From Streptomyces filamentosus (GTDB taxonomy: Bacteria > Actinomycetota > Actinomycetes > Streptomycetales > Streptomycetaceae), in contig NZ_BNBE01000001.1 of assembly GCF_014654895.1 (NCBI RefSeq), positions 3,013,001 through 3,077,000 on the forward strand: 64,000 nucleotides of DNA. Reading direction: 5' to 3'. The position numbers and the translations under genes are program-made. Shown here one piece after another: positions 1 through 8,616 of this stretch. Each line of letters starts with the position of its first letter. The first letter of the stretch is position 1. The notes under the pieces were generated by a model. It did no database searches. It was not told the DNA's origin and saw only the letters and a program-made list of their open reading frames with translations.

Positions 1-3000
1 TCCTCGTCCTCGTCCTCCTCGGCCTCCAGGCCGCGACGGGCACGGACGCCTTCGGCGGCGGCTCCCGCGGCCTCGCCTTCACCGTGGCCGCCGTCGTCGG
101 CGCCCGGCTGCTCGCCACCGTCCTCTTCGGCGCCGTCCTGCTCGGCCCGCTCACCGTCCTCACCGCGCCCGGCGCCGCCCTCGACCGGCGGTGGACCATG
201 ATCGGCGCCGACGGGCTGCGGATCGCGCTCCTCGTCGTCGCCCCCCTGTGGATCGACTGGGTCCCCGGCAGCGCCCTGTGGTTCGTGCTCGGCACCGTCT
301 TCCTGACCGGTGCCGCCGAGCGCCTCTGGACGGTCTGCCGCGACGGCGCCGCGCCCGCGCTGCTGCCCGCCGCGCCCGTCGAGGGCGACGCGGTCCGGCC
401 GCTCCCCGACCACCTCGGCGCCCTGCGCACCCTCACCCAGCGCACCGCCTTCCTCGCCGTCCCGGCCGCCGCCGCCGTCCTGCTCGCCGCCACCCTGGTC
501 GGCAACCTGCTGGGCTCCGGCATCGACTGGTTCTCGCTCCACCAGGCCGCCCTCGGCTCGTACGCCGCCGCCGGCCTCTTCGCCGCCTCCGTCAGCGTCC
601 TCGCCCCGATGACGCTGCCCGGCGGCCGGACCCCGCGCCCCCGCTCGCCGCTGGAGGGGCTGCGCCGCCCCGCCGGCGACAAGGGCCGCACCGGAGCCGT
701 ACCGCTGCTCGTCCTGGCCTGCGCCACCGTCGCCGGCGCCGTCGCCGCGGCCGCCTCGCTCGCCGCGCTGCACGCCTTCGACCTCGGCGGCGGGCCCGTC
801 ACCTACGCGCTGCTCGTCCTCGCGCTCGCCGGGACCACCGCCCTCGGCATCCGCACGGCCCGCTCCGTCCTCCCGGTGCTCTCCCGGCGCCGGCTGCTCG
901 CCCTCGCCGTCGCCGTCACCGGCGTCGCCCTGATCGCCGTCGGCCTCGTGCCCGACACCGCGACGGTGCTGCTGCTCGCCGCCCTCGCCGGATACGCGGC
1001 GGGCGTCGCCGCCAACACCGGTCACGTCCTGATCGACCAGGAGACCGAGGAGCCGGGCCGGGAGCGCACCACCGCCCACCTCCAGGCCACCGCGCGCGTG
1101 GGCATCGCCGTGGGCGCGCTCGCCGCCCCGCTGCTCGCCGCCCTGATCGGCCCGCACCGGCTCGTCTCCGACTCCGGGGCCTTCGTCTTCGACCACGGCG
1201 GCGCCGCCTTCACCCTCGCCCTCGTCGGCGCCCTGCTGCTGCCCGTCGCCGCGCTCGTCCTCGCGAAGACCGACGACCGCGCGGGCGTGCCGCTCCGCCG
1301 CGACCTGCGCGACGCGCTGCGCGGCGCCGACCCGGCCCAGGCCCCGTCCGCGACCGGTTTCTTCATCGCCCTGGAGGGCGGCGACGGCGCCGGCAAGTCC
1401 ACTCAGGTCCAGGCGCTCGCCGACTGGATCCGCGCCAAGGGCCACGAGGTCGTCGTCACCCGCGAGCCCGGCGCCACCCCCATCGGCAAGCGGCTCCGCT
1501 CGATCCTGCTCGACGTCTCCTCGGCCGGGCTCTCGAACCGCGCCGAGGCGCTGCTGTACGCCGCCGACCGCGCCGAGCACGTCGACTCCCTGGTCCGGCC
1601 CGCCCTGGAGCGGGGCGCCATCGTCATCTCCGACCGGTACATCGACTCGTCCGTCGCCTACCAGGGCGCGGGCCGCGACCTGTCGCCGACCGAGATCGCC
1701 CGCATCTCCCGCTGGGCCACCGGCGGCCTCGTGCCGAACCTGACCGTCCTCCTCGACGTCTCCCCGGAGACCGCCCGGGAGCGGTTCACCGAGGCGCCGG
1801 ACCGGCTGGAGTCGGAGCCCCCGGAGTTCCACGCACGCGTGCGGGCCGGATTCCTCGCCCTCGCCGCCGCCGACCCCTCGCGCTACCTCGTCGTCGACGC
1901 CGGGCAGGAGCCCGAGGCCGTCACCACCGTCGTGCGCCACCGGCTCGACCGGATGCTGCCGCTCTCCGAGGCCGAGGTGAAGGCCGCGGAGGAGGCCCGC
2001 CGGAGGATCGAGGAGGAGGCGCGGCGCAAGGCCGAGGAGGAGGCCGCCCGCAAGGCCGAGGAGGAGCGCCTGGAGGCCGAGCGCCAGGCCCAGCTCGCCA
2101 AGCTGCGCGCCGAGGAGGAGGAGCGCAAGCGGCGCGAGGAGGAGGAAGCGCGCCGTCTGGAGGCCGAGCGGCAGGCGGAGGAGGCCCGGCGGAAGGCCGA
2201 GGAGGCCCGGATCGCCGCAGAGGAGAAGGCCCGCCGCGAGGAGCAGGAACGACTCCGCAAGCAGGCCGAGGAGGAGGCCCGGCTCCGCGCCGAGGCCGAG
2301 GCGCTCCGCCAGGAGAAGCAGCGGAAGGCCGAGGAGGCCCTGCTCCGCGCGGAGGAGGCCCGCCGGCTCGCGGAGGCCGCGGCCGCGGCGAAGGCGGCCG
2401 AGGAGGCCGCGGCGGCGGCGGAGAAGCTGGCCGCCGAGCAGGCCGCGAAGGCCGCCGCGGAGAAGGCCGCGGCCGAGGCCGCGTCGCGGGAGGCGGCCCG
2501 GCGCGCCGCCGCCGAGAAGCGGGCCGCGGAGGAGCGTGCCGAGGCCGAGAAGCGGGCCGCGGCCGCGCGCAGGGCCGCGGAGGAGTCCGCCAATGAGGTC
2601 ACGGTCCAGACGCCGATCGTGAAGCTGGACAAGGACGCGGGCGGATCCGCCGGCGGCTCTTCGGGCACGGGGGCGGGAACGGACTCCGGTACGGGGAGGG
2701 GTGCTGGTACGGGTTCCGGTACGGCCACGGGCAGGGGCGCGGGCGCCTCGGGCGTCTCGCCGAACGAGGTCACCGTGCCGACGCCGGTCGTCCGTCCGGA
2801 GGACCCGCGGCCCGAGGCCGAGACCGCGGTCCTGCCGCAGGTGACCGACCGCGCGGCGGACGAGACCGCCGTGCTGCCGCCCGTCCGGGACACCGCTGCG
2901 GACGAGACGGCGGTGCTGCCGGCCGTGCGGGACGAGCGTCCCGGGGCGCGGCGGACCGACCCGGTGGACCGGGTGCCGCAGGACTTCTTCCGGGACGAGG

Positions 3001-3188
3001 CCGGTGCGCGGGGGGCGAACGACGTCACCCGCGAGCTGCCCCAGCTCGACGAGGAGGGCAGGCCGCGCCGCCGCTCGGACTGGGCCGAGGAGACCCCCCT
3101 GGACGACCTGCCGACGCTCGCGGACGAGCTGTTCGGCGGGTACGAAGGGGACGACGAGGACGGGGACGGCCGCCGAGGGCGCCGCTGA
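1..3188 (+). CDS. tmk: Thymidylate kinase fused to a membrane transporter-like domain (5' partial)
   Basis: The reading frame is open from the window edge (codons from base 3), so the true start lies upstream. Visible order: about ten hydrophobic segments resembling a major-facilitator membrane domain (to about base 1290), a complete dTMP kinase domain (about 1350-1960), a long Glu/Ala/Arg coiled coil (about 1970-2590) and a disordered tail. The kinase has the P-loop GGDGAGKS (1377-1400) and the DRYIDSSVAYQG motif. It phosphorylates dTMP to dTDP for DNA synthesis, here presumably held at the membrane. A free bacterial Tmk is only about 210 residues. The tail repeats NEVT.TP and ETAVLP.V, possible Ser/Thr-kinase acceptor sites (inference). 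The same fusion is what I recall for Streptomyces tmk, so it is lineage-typical rather than an error. Confidence 0.93.
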   Translation, partial: LVLVLLGLQAATGTDAFGGGSRGLAFTVAAVVGARLLATVLFGAVLLGPLTVLTAPGAALDRRWTMIGADGLRIALLVVAPLWIDWVPGSALWFVLGTVFLTGAAERLWTVCRDGAAPALLPAAPVEGDAVRPLPDHLGALRTLTQRTAFLAVPAAAAVLLAATLVGNLLGSGIDWFSLHQAALGSYAAAGLFAASVSVLAPMTLPGGRTPRPRSPLEGLRRPAGDKGRTGAVPLLVLACATVAGAVAAAASLAALHAFDLGGGPVTYALLVLALAGTTALGIRTARSVLPVLSRRRLLALAVAVTGVALIAVGLVPDTATVLLLAALAGYAAGVAANTGHVLIDQETEEPGRERTTAHLQATARVGIAVGALAAPLLAALIGPHRLVSDSGAFVFDHGGAAFTLALVGALLLPVAALVLAKTDDRAGVPLRRDLRDALRGADPAQAPSATGFFIALEGGDGAGKSTQVQALADWIRAKGHEVVVTREPGATPIGKRLRSILLDVSSAGLSNRAEALLYAADRAEHVDSLVRPALERGAIVISDRYIDSSVAYQGAGRDLSPTEIARISRWATGGLVPNLTVLLDVSPETARERFTEAPDRLESEPPEFHARVRAGFLALAAADPSRYLVVDAGQEPEAVTTVVRHRLDRMLPLSEAEVKAAEEARRRIEEEARRKAEEEAARKAEEERLEAERQAQLAKLRAEEEERKRREEEEARRLEAERQAEEARRKAEEARIAAEEKARREEQERLRKQAEEEARLRAEAEALRQEKQRKAEEALLRAEEARRLAEAAAAAKAAEEAAAAAEKLAAEQAAKAAAEKAAAEAASREAARRAAAEKRAAEERAEAEKRAAAARRAAEESANEVTVQTPIVKLDKDAGGSAGGSSGTGAGTDSGTGRGAGTGSGTATGRGAGASGVSPNEVTVPTPVVRPEDPRPEAETAVLPQVTDRAADETAVLPPVRDTAADETAVLPAVRDERPGARRTDPVDRVPQDFFRDEAGARGANDVTRELPQLDEEGRPRRRSDWAEETPLDDLPTLADELFGGYEGDDEDGDGRRGRR

Positions 3189-3237
3189 CCGTCCGGGCGC
3201 CTCCGAGGCCCGTCGGCGCTCCGGATCCGACGCTCGG

Positions 3238-3285
3238 GCCGAAGGCCCGGTGCCACCCCGTCTCGGGCGGTGCCGGGCCTTCGGC
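3238..3285 (+). terminator. Hairpin terminator between tmk and holB
   Basis: A perfect 13-bp stem, GCCGAAGGCCCGG (3238-3250) pairing with 3273-3285, with a 22-nt loop. There is no T tract, as is common in Streptomyces. It separates tmk from holB. Confidence 0.6.
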
Positions 3286-3379
3286 GTACCGTCCCTGCGC
3301 AGCCGGTCCCCGGAGACGCCGGGACGGGTTGTCAGTCGGCTGCCCCACAATGGAGGACGTACCTTCAGGAGGGGCAGAC

Positions 3380-4579
3380 ATGGCCGTATGGGACGACCTG
3401 GTCGGGCAGGCGCGGGTCGAGGAGCAGCTCGCCGCCGCCGCGCGGGACGCCGACGCGCTCGTCACCGCCCAGGCCGAGGGCGGGCCGGGGCCCGAGGCGT
3501 CGAAGATGACGCACGCCTGGCTCTTCACGGGCCCGCCCGGCGCGGGGCGGGTCGACGCCGCCCGGGCGTTCGCGGCGGCCCTCCAGTGCGTGAGCCCCGA
3601 CCGGGCGCTCGGCGGGGCGCCGGGCTGCGGCTTCTGCACCGGCTGCCACACCACGCTGGTCGGCACCCACGCCGACGTGACCGCGATCGCCGCCGTGGGC
3701 ACCCAGATCCTCGTCGAGGACATGCGGGACACGGTCCGCAAGTCCTTCACCTCCCCGGCCAACGGCCGCTGGCAGGTCATCCTCGTCACCGACGCCGAGC
3801 GGCTGAACGAGAAGTCGGCCAACGCCGTCCTGAAGGCCGTCGAGGAGCCCGCCCCGCGCACGGTCTGGCTGCTCTGCGCCCCCTCGGTCGAGGACGTGCT
3901 GCCGACGATCCGCTCCCGCTGCCGGCACCTGAGCCTGCGGACCCCGCCGGTGGAGGCCGTCGCCGACGTGCTGATCCGGCGCGACGGCATCGAGCCGGAG
4001 GTCGCCCACGCGGCGGCCCGCGCCACCCAGGGGCACGTCGACCGGGCCCGCCGGCTCGCCACCGACGAGCGGGCCCGCGCCCGCCGCGCCGTCGTCCTCA
4101 AGCTGCCGGTGCGGGTCGCGGACATCGGCGGCTGCTTCAAGGCCGCCCAGGAGCTGGTGGACGCGGCGGCGGAGGACGCGAAGCAGGTCGCCGAGGAGGT
4201 CGACGTCAAGGAGACCGAGGAGCTGAAGGCGGCCCTCGGCGCCGTGCAGGGCGGCCGGATGCCGCGCGGCACCGCCGGGATGATGAAGGAGCTGGAGGAC
4301 AAGCAGAAGCGCCGGGGCCGCCGGACCCAGCTGGACAGCCTGGACCTCGCCCTCACCGACCTGACCGGCTTCTACCGGGACGTGCTCGCCCTCCAGCTGG
4401 GCGCCCGCACCCCGCTGGCCAACGAGGACGTACGGGACACGATCGAGCGGATCGCCCGCGACACCACCCCCGAGCGCACCCTGCGCCGGGTGGAGGCCGT
4501 CCTCGCCTGCCGCACGGCCCTGGGGCGCAACGTGGCGCCCCTGCTCGCGGTGGAGGCGATGACGATGGCGCTCCGCTGA
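3380..4579 (+). CDS. holB: DNA polymerase III subunit delta' (clamp loader)
   Basis: 399-residue clamp-loader subunit of the DNA polymerase III holoenzyme; works with the gamma/tau and delta subunits to load the sliding clamp. The sequence shows an AAA+ fold with a modified P-loop (GPPGAGRVDAARAFA), a zinc-binding cysteine cluster (C-GFCTGC), the stretch NEKSANAVLKAVEEP and the SRC motif in IRSRCRHLSLR. ATG 3380 is preferred because AGGAGGGG lies 5 nt upstream; an in-frame ATG at 3329 has no such site and adds residues unlike the family. The Arg after the P-loop Gly in place of Lys-Ser/Thr fits delta', which does not hydrolyse ATP. It follows tmk after a terminator, the usual Streptomyces order. 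Confidence 0.93.
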   Translation: MAVWDDLVGQARVEEQLAAAARDADALVTAQAEGGPGPEASKMTHAWLFTGPPGAGRVDAARAFAAALQCVSPDRALGGAPGCGFCTGCHTTLVGTHADVTAIAAVGTQILVEDMRDTVRKSFTSPANGRWQVILVTDAERLNEKSANAVLKAVEEPAPRTVWLLCAPSVEDVLPTIRSRCRHLSLRTPPVEAVADVLIRRDGIEPEVAHAAARATQGHVDRARRLATDERARARRAVVLKLPVRVADIGGCFKAAQELVDAAAEDAKQVAEEVDVKETEELKAALGAVQGGRMPRGTAGMMKELEDKQKRRGRRTQLDSLDLALTDLTGFYRDVLALQLGARTPLANEDVRDTIERIARDTTPERTLRRVEAVLACRTALGRNVAPLLAVEAMTMALR

Positions 4580-4641
4580 CGCCCCCGGGGGGGCCGGATC
4601 CGGCACCGGTGGCGATTGGACACGTTCCGTACCCGGCCGGA

Positions 4642-4647
4642 TACGCT
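4642..4647 (+). promoter_or_regulatory. Candidate -10 box for a leaderless transcript
   Basis: TACGCT ends 6 nt before the ATG at 4654, placing the expected transcription start at or next to the start codon. TTGGAC at 4616-4621 could be a -35 box, though the 20-nt spacer is long. No convincing Shine-Dalgarno sequence lies in between. Confidence 0.45.
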
Positions 4648-4653
4648 CCGGGG

Positions 4654-6213
4654 ATGGACTCCAGGCGTCTCCTCCGCACCTCCGCCACGGCCCTCGCCGC
4701 CGCCGGGCTGATCCTCTCCGGCTGCACGGGCGGCAGCGACGCGGCCGCTCCGGCGGACCCGGGGACCACCCGGGCGCGGGCGGCGGACCGGCCGTCGCCC
4801 GCGCCGGAGGCGCTGAAGGAGTTCTACGGCCAGAAGCTCGCCTGGCGGGACTGCGGCACCGCCGGTTTCCAGTGCGCGACCCTGCGGGCCCCGCTCGACT
4901 ACGCGAAGCCGGCCGGGCCCGAGATCCGGCTCGCCGTCTCCCGGGTGCGGGCGAGCGGTCCCGGCACGCGGATCGGCTCCCTCCTGGTGAACCCGGGCGG
5001 GCCGGGCGGCTCGGCCGTCGACTACCTCCAGGGCTACGCGGGCGTCGGCTACCCGGAGCCGGTCAGGGCCCGCTACGACATGGTGGCCGTCGACCCGCGC
5101 GGCGTCGCCCGCAGCGAGCCGGTCGAGTGCCTGACGGGCCCCGAGATGGACGCGTACACGCAGGTCGACCAGACCCCGGACGACCAGGCGGAGACGAAGG
5201 CGCTGGTCGCCTCGTTCCAGCGGTTCGCGGAGGGCTGCGAGAAGCGCACGGACGAGGTCCTGCCGCACGTCTCCACGGTGGAGACGGCCCGGGACATGGA
5301 CATCCTGCGGGCGGTCCTCGGCGACGAGCGGCTGCACTACGTGGGCGCCTCCTACGGCACCTTCCTCGGCGCCACCTACGCCGAGCTGTTCCCCGGCCGG
5401 GTCGGCCGGCTCGTCCTCGACGGGGCGATGGACCCGTCCCTCTCCGCCCTCGACCTCAACCGCGACCAGACGGCCGGCTTCGAGACCGCGTTCGGGGCCT
5501 TCGCCGCCGACTGCGTCGCCCGGCCCGACTGCCCGCTCGGCACCGGGACCCCCGAGTCGGCGGGCGAGGCCCTGAAGAAGTTCTTCCGCGCCGCCGACGC
5601 CGCCCCCGTCCCCACCGGCGAGAGCCGCCTCCTCGGCGAGTCGCTGGCCACCACCGGCGTCATCGCGGCCATGTACGACGAGAGCGCCTGGCCGCAGCTG
5701 CGCGAGGCCCTGACCCGGGCCATCGGCGGCGAGGGCTCGGCCCTCCTGGCCCTCGCCGACAGCTACTACGAGCGGGAGCCGGACGGCTCGTACACGAACC
5801 TCATGTTCGCCAACGCCGCCGTGAACTGCCTCGACCTGCCCCCCGCCTACCAGGGCCCCGCCGACGCCGAGAAGGCCGTCCCCTCCTTCGAGAAGGCGTC
5901 CCCGGTCTTCGGCGCCGGCCTCGCCTGGGCCGCCCTCAACTGCACCTACTGGCCCGCCGAGGCCACCGGCCGCCCGCACCGCATCACCGCCGAGGGCGCC
6001 GCCCCGATCCTCGTCGTCGGCACCACCCGCGACCCCGCCACCCCCTACCGCTGGGCCGAGTCCCTCGCCGACCAGCTCTCCTCCGGCACCCTCCTCACCT
6101 ACGAGGGCGACGGCCACACCGCCTACGGCCGGGGCAGCGACTGCGTCGACACCGCCATCAACACCTACCTCCTCGAAGGCACCCCGCCCCCCGCCGGCAA
6201 GCGCTGCTCCTGA
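4654..6213 (+). CDS. Secreted alpha/beta-hydrolase, tripeptidyl aminopeptidase family lipoprotein
   Basis: 519 residues. The N terminus is a lipoprotein signal peptide with lipobox LSGC (Cys24), so it is anchored outside the membrane. The body is the alpha/beta-hydrolase peptidase family of the Streptomyces tripeptidyl aminopeptidases (SlpD/SlpE type). It shows an oxyanion-region NPGGPGGSAVDYL motif, nucleophile elbow GASYGT, acid-residue region TTRDPATPY, and catalytic His in GDGHTAYG. The C-terminal TAP-like domain is complete. Role: removing tripeptides or dipeptides from exported proteins or peptides (family knowledge; substrate not readable here). It stands alone between holB and tRNA-Thr and may be leaderless. 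Confidence 0.88.
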   Translation: MDSRRLLRTSATALAAAGLILSGCTGGSDAAAPADPGTTRARAADRPSPAPEALKEFYGQKLAWRDCGTAGFQCATLRAPLDYAKPAGPEIRLAVSRVRASGPGTRIGSLLVNPGGPGGSAVDYLQGYAGVGYPEPVRARYDMVAVDPRGVARSEPVECLTGPEMDAYTQVDQTPDDQAETKALVASFQRFAEGCEKRTDEVLPHVSTVETARDMDILRAVLGDERLHYVGASYGTFLGATYAELFPGRVGRLVLDGAMDPSLSALDLNRDQTAGFETAFGAFAADCVARPDCPLGTGTPESAGEALKKFFRAADAAPVPTGESRLLGESLATTGVIAAMYDESAWPQLREALTRAIGGEGSALLALADSYYEREPDGSYTNLMFANAAVNCLDLPPAYQGPADAEKAVPSFEKASPVFGAGLAWAALNCTYWPAEATGRPHRITAEGAAPILVVGTTRDPATPYRWAESLADQLSSGTLLTYEGDGHTAYGRGSDCVDTAINTYLLEGTPPPAGKRCS

Positions 6214-6309
6214 CCCCCGCCCCCACCCGCTCCGCCCCTGGTCGGAGCACCCCCGGAAACTGTGTAGACTTGGCGACGCTGCTGCACCAATCATGGTGAC
6301 GCGCAGCGC

Positions 6310-6383
6310 GCCGCCTTAGCTCAGTTGGCCAGAGCAACGCACTCGTAATGCGTAGGTCTCGGGTTCGAATCCCGAAGGCGGCT
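6310..6383 (+). tRNA. tRNA-Thr (anticodon CGT)
   Basis: A 74-nt cloverleaf: acceptor stem GCCGCCT/AGGCGGC, D-arm with AGCTCAGTTGG, anticodon stem ACGCA/TGCGT around loop CTCGTAA (anticodon CGT, reads ACG), T-arm GGGTTCGAATCCC. CCA is not encoded. A T-rich hairpin follows within 10 nt. TAGACT at 6265-6270 could be its -10 box, but I see no good -35. Confidence 0.97.
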
Positions 6384-6390
6384 CACTTGG

Positions 6391-6424
6391 AACCCCAGGT
6401 CGGATCTCATCTGACCTGGGGTTT
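6391..6424 (+). terminator. Terminator of tRNA-Thr
   Basis: AACCCCAGGTC (6391-6401) pairs with GACCTGGGGTTT (6413-6424), an 11-bp stem with an 11-nt loop. It sits 8 nt beyond the tRNA 3' end and lies 40 nt before the next start codon. Confidence 0.8.
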
Positions 6425-6463
6425 CGTGGTTCTCGGGATGGTTTCAGGGGAGCAGGGGGAAGC

Positions 6464-7150
6464 ATGGGCGGGGACGGGCCGGGCGTGACGGAGCGGACGC
6501 GGTTGCGGCGGATGCGGGAGAAGGGGTCGCACCGGCGGGAGGATCTGGACGCGGTGCTGGCGGCGGGGTGGCTGTGCCATCTCGGGGTGACCGTGGACGG
6601 GGTGCCGATGGTGGTGCCGACGGCGTACGGGGTCGAGGGGGACCGGCTGTACGTGCACGGGTCGGTGGCCAGCCGGAGCCTGGTGCGGGCGCCGGGGAGC
6701 ACGGTGTGCGTGACGGTGACGCACGTCGACGGGCTGGTGCTGGCGCGGTCGGTGTTCGAGCACGGGGTGAACTACCGGTGCGCCATGGTCTACGGGGTTC
6801 CCGAGGTGGTGACCGACCCGGAGGAGAAGCTGCGGGGGCTGCGGGCGCTGACCGAGCAGAGCAGTCCGGGGCAGTGGGAGTACGTGCGCAAGCCCAGCCG
6901 GAAGGAGCTGGCGGCCACCGCGCTGCTCGCGCTGGACCTCACCGAGGCGTCGGTGAAGACGCGGAGCGGCCCGCCGGACGACGGGGACTCCGAGGACGCG
7001 GAGCTGGGGCTGTGGGCCGGGGTGCTGCCGGTGGTGACCGCCTTCGGCACGCCGGTGCCGGATCCCGCGCTGCCCGCGGAGCTCGCGGCCGCCGTGCCCG
7101 GTCACATCGCGGAGCGGGCCGGGCGGCGGGTCGACGGCGGGGAGGGGTAG
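6464..7150 (+). CDS. Pyridoxamine 5'-phosphate oxidase-fold (flavin/deazaflavin-type) protein
   Basis: 228 residues. The N-terminal 150 residues read as the split-barrel PNPOx fold (AAGWLCHLGVTVDGVPMVVPTAYGVEGDRLYVHGS, later FEHGVNYRCAMVYGVPEVV), best matching the group of flavin-nucleotide-binding proteins related to NimA rather than true PdxH. Likely an FMN- or F420-dependent reductase or binding protein in the cytoplasm; the substrate cannot be read from sequence. ATG 6464 has AGGGGGA 5 nt upstream; a GTG at 6485 is the alternative. It is monocistronic, just after tRNA-Thr, and converges on the sigma-like gene. Confidence 0.8.
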   Translation: MGGDGPGVTERTRLRRMREKGSHRREDLDAVLAAGWLCHLGVTVDGVPMVVPTAYGVEGDRLYVHGSVASRSLVRAPGSTVCVTVTHVDGLVLARSVFEHGVNYRCAMVYGVPEVVTDPEEKLRGLRALTEQSSPGQWEYVRKPSRKELAATALLALDLTEASVKTRSGPPDDGDSEDAELGLWAGVLPVVTAFGTPVPDPALPAELAAAVPGHIAERAGRRVDGGEG

Positions 7151-7212
7151 GGGGGTAGGGGTTTTTCCGGGGTCTTCCGAAGGTCTCCCGGGGGCCTCGC
7201 GGTGAGTCTTCA

Positions 7213-7260
7213 GGCGGGTCTTGCGGTGGGTCTGCCGGTGGGTCTTGCGGTGGGTCTGCC
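7213..7260. repeat. 12/24-nt tandem repeat at a gene end
   Basis: Two exact copies of a 24-nt unit built from the 12-mers GTGGGTCTTGCG and GTGGGTCTGCCG (first 12-mer has one change). The array starts 10 nt beyond the stop codon of the sigma-like gene, in the convergent gap. Confidence 0.85.
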
Positions 7261-7270
7261 GGGTGGTCCG

Positions 7271-8065
7271 TCACGCCGGGACCGCGATGGTGCGGTGGGA
7301 GAGGTGGGACGGGTCGGCCAGGACGTCGACCGAGGTGATCGGGCCGGCGGGGGCGGTGAAGACGTAGATCGCGGAGGGGGCGGCGAGCAGGCCCGGGGCG
7401 CCGTCCACCAGGGCCGGGCGGGCCGTCGCGGCCCGGGCGGCCAGGGCGCGGGCGACCGCCGGGGCGCCGTGGGCGGGCCGGACCCCGCGGCGTACGGCGC
7501 CGGGGTCGGCCCGCAGGACCGCGTCCGGGTCGAGCAGGGAGCGCAGGGCCGCGGTGTCGCCCGAGCGGGCGGCGGCGAGGACCGCGTCCACGGCGCCCCG
7601 CAGCCGTGCCGGGTCGGGGGCGGGCATCTCCTCGGCGGTCCGGGCGCGGGCCCGCGCCCGGACGGCGATCTGCCGGACCGCCGCCGGGCCGCGTTCCAGG
7701 GCGGGGGCGAGGTCGTCGTACGGGACGCCGAAGAGGTCGTGGAAGACGAGGACGAGCCGTTCCGCCGGGGTGAGCGCGGGGGAGAGCCCGGAGCCGGAGG
7801 CGGCGGGGGCCGCCCAGGGGTCCCACGGGGTGGTGCGGCGCGCCTCGCGGGCCCGGAGGCGGCCGAGGCAGACCCGCGCCAGGACGGTCTCCGGGGGCGG
7901 GCCGGGATCGGGGACGGGCCCCGGGCCCCGGCGCGCCCGGGGGCCGGGGCCGTACGAGGCGAGGACGCGGGTCGTGGTCCGTAGTGCCCGGTCCGCCTCG
8001 TGGGGGGAACCGAGCAGCCGCCGGGCCATGGCCCGCAGCCGCGCGGGGGCCGGTGCGGCGGACAT
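7271..8065 (-). CDS. Sigma-70 family-like protein with eroded region 2 and SnoaL-like C terminus
   Basis: 264 residues. Region 4 is recognisable (LTPAERLVLVFHDLFGVPYDDLAPALERGPAAVRQIAVRARARAR) and a SnoaL/NTF2-like domain follows (SGDTAALRSLLDPDAVLRADPG...), the layout of ECF41/SigJ-type factors. The N-terminal core-binding region 2 is short, Pro/Arg-rich and lacks the usual conserved motifs, so the protein may have lost normal sigma activity or act as a regulator. ATG 8065 lies 2 nt beyond the DUF6479 stop, so the two are translationally coupled; an upstream in-frame start would overlap that gene further. The function is uncertain. Confidence 0.7.
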   Translation of the reverse strand: MSAAPAPARLRAMARRLLGSPHEADRALRTTTRVLASYGPGPRARRGPGPVPDPGPPPETVLARVCLGRLRAREARRTTPWDPWAAPAASGSGLSPALTPAERLVLVFHDLFGVPYDDLAPALERGPAAVRQIAVRARARARTAEEMPAPDPARLRGAVDAVLAAARSGDTAALRSLLDPDAVLRADPGAVRRGVRPAHGAPAVARALAARAATARPALVDGAPGLLAAPSAIYVFTAPAGPITSVDVLADPSHLSHRTIAVPA

Positions 8066-8067
8066 GG

Positions 8068-8445
8068 TCAGTCGCCGTGTCCGGTGCCGCCGCTGCCGAA
8101 GCCGCCGCTGGAGATGCCGCCCCACTTGCGCTTCTCCTCGCTCGGCGGTTCGGCGGGGGTGCCGCCGTCCTTGAGCTGGTAGGGCATGAGCCGGTGGGCG
8201 CCGTCCGTCCGGGGCACCTCCGCCGGGCGGCGGTACTCCGTCATCTCGCCAGGCAGCTGGTCGGTGTCCGGGCGGTGCGGTTGCTCGTCGGGCTGCGGTG
8301 GGCGGGGCTCGCGGGTGCGGACCCGGTAGCCGAACCAGAAGGCTCCGATAAGGACGGCCACGAGAACCAGGCCGCCGATCACTTGTCCCAGACCTGACTG
8401 CCAGACCCCAGCCGCCAGGACCTCTGCTGCGCTGAGAGTGTTCAT
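8068..8445 (-). CDS. DUF6479 family small membrane protein
   Basis: 125 residues: short N terminus, one membrane helix (about residues 19-39, IGGLVLVAVLIGAFWFGYRV), then a soluble acidic/proline tail with the family pattern EEQPHxPD...E.TE.R.P.EVP..DG.RL.PY.LK. It is a small actinobacterial protein of unknown function. It is first in a two-gene unit with the sigma-like gene (2-nt gap), so it may take part in its control. The upstream gap to 8616 holds the divergent control regions of this gene and the sigma gene at 8617. Confidence 0.75.
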   Translation of the reverse strand: MNTLSAAEVLAAGVWQSGLGQVIGGLVLVAVLIGAFWFGYRVRTREPRPPQPDEQPHRPDTDQLPGEMTEYRRPAEVPRTDGAHRLMPYQLKDGGTPAEPPSEEKRKWGGISSGGFGSGGTGHGD

Positions 8446-8616
8446 ATCAACAGGATTACCCGATTCCGCTTCTTCGGATGCGTGCGCGGGCGAGTTCGAT
8501 GAAACATTTCCCCGGGCCCATCGCGTCGAAGGGGTGCACGGCAGCACGGCGAGTGCGGGGGATCGCACAGGGCGACCGCCCGTGACCACTCGCGACCGAC
8601 AAGGGGGAGGAGGGAC

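Noticed and set aside
1883..3256. 457-codon minus-strand frame opposite tmk
   Set aside because: Ser/Arg/Ala low complexity mirrors the Glu/Ala coiled coil on the plus strand; no start signal or family match.
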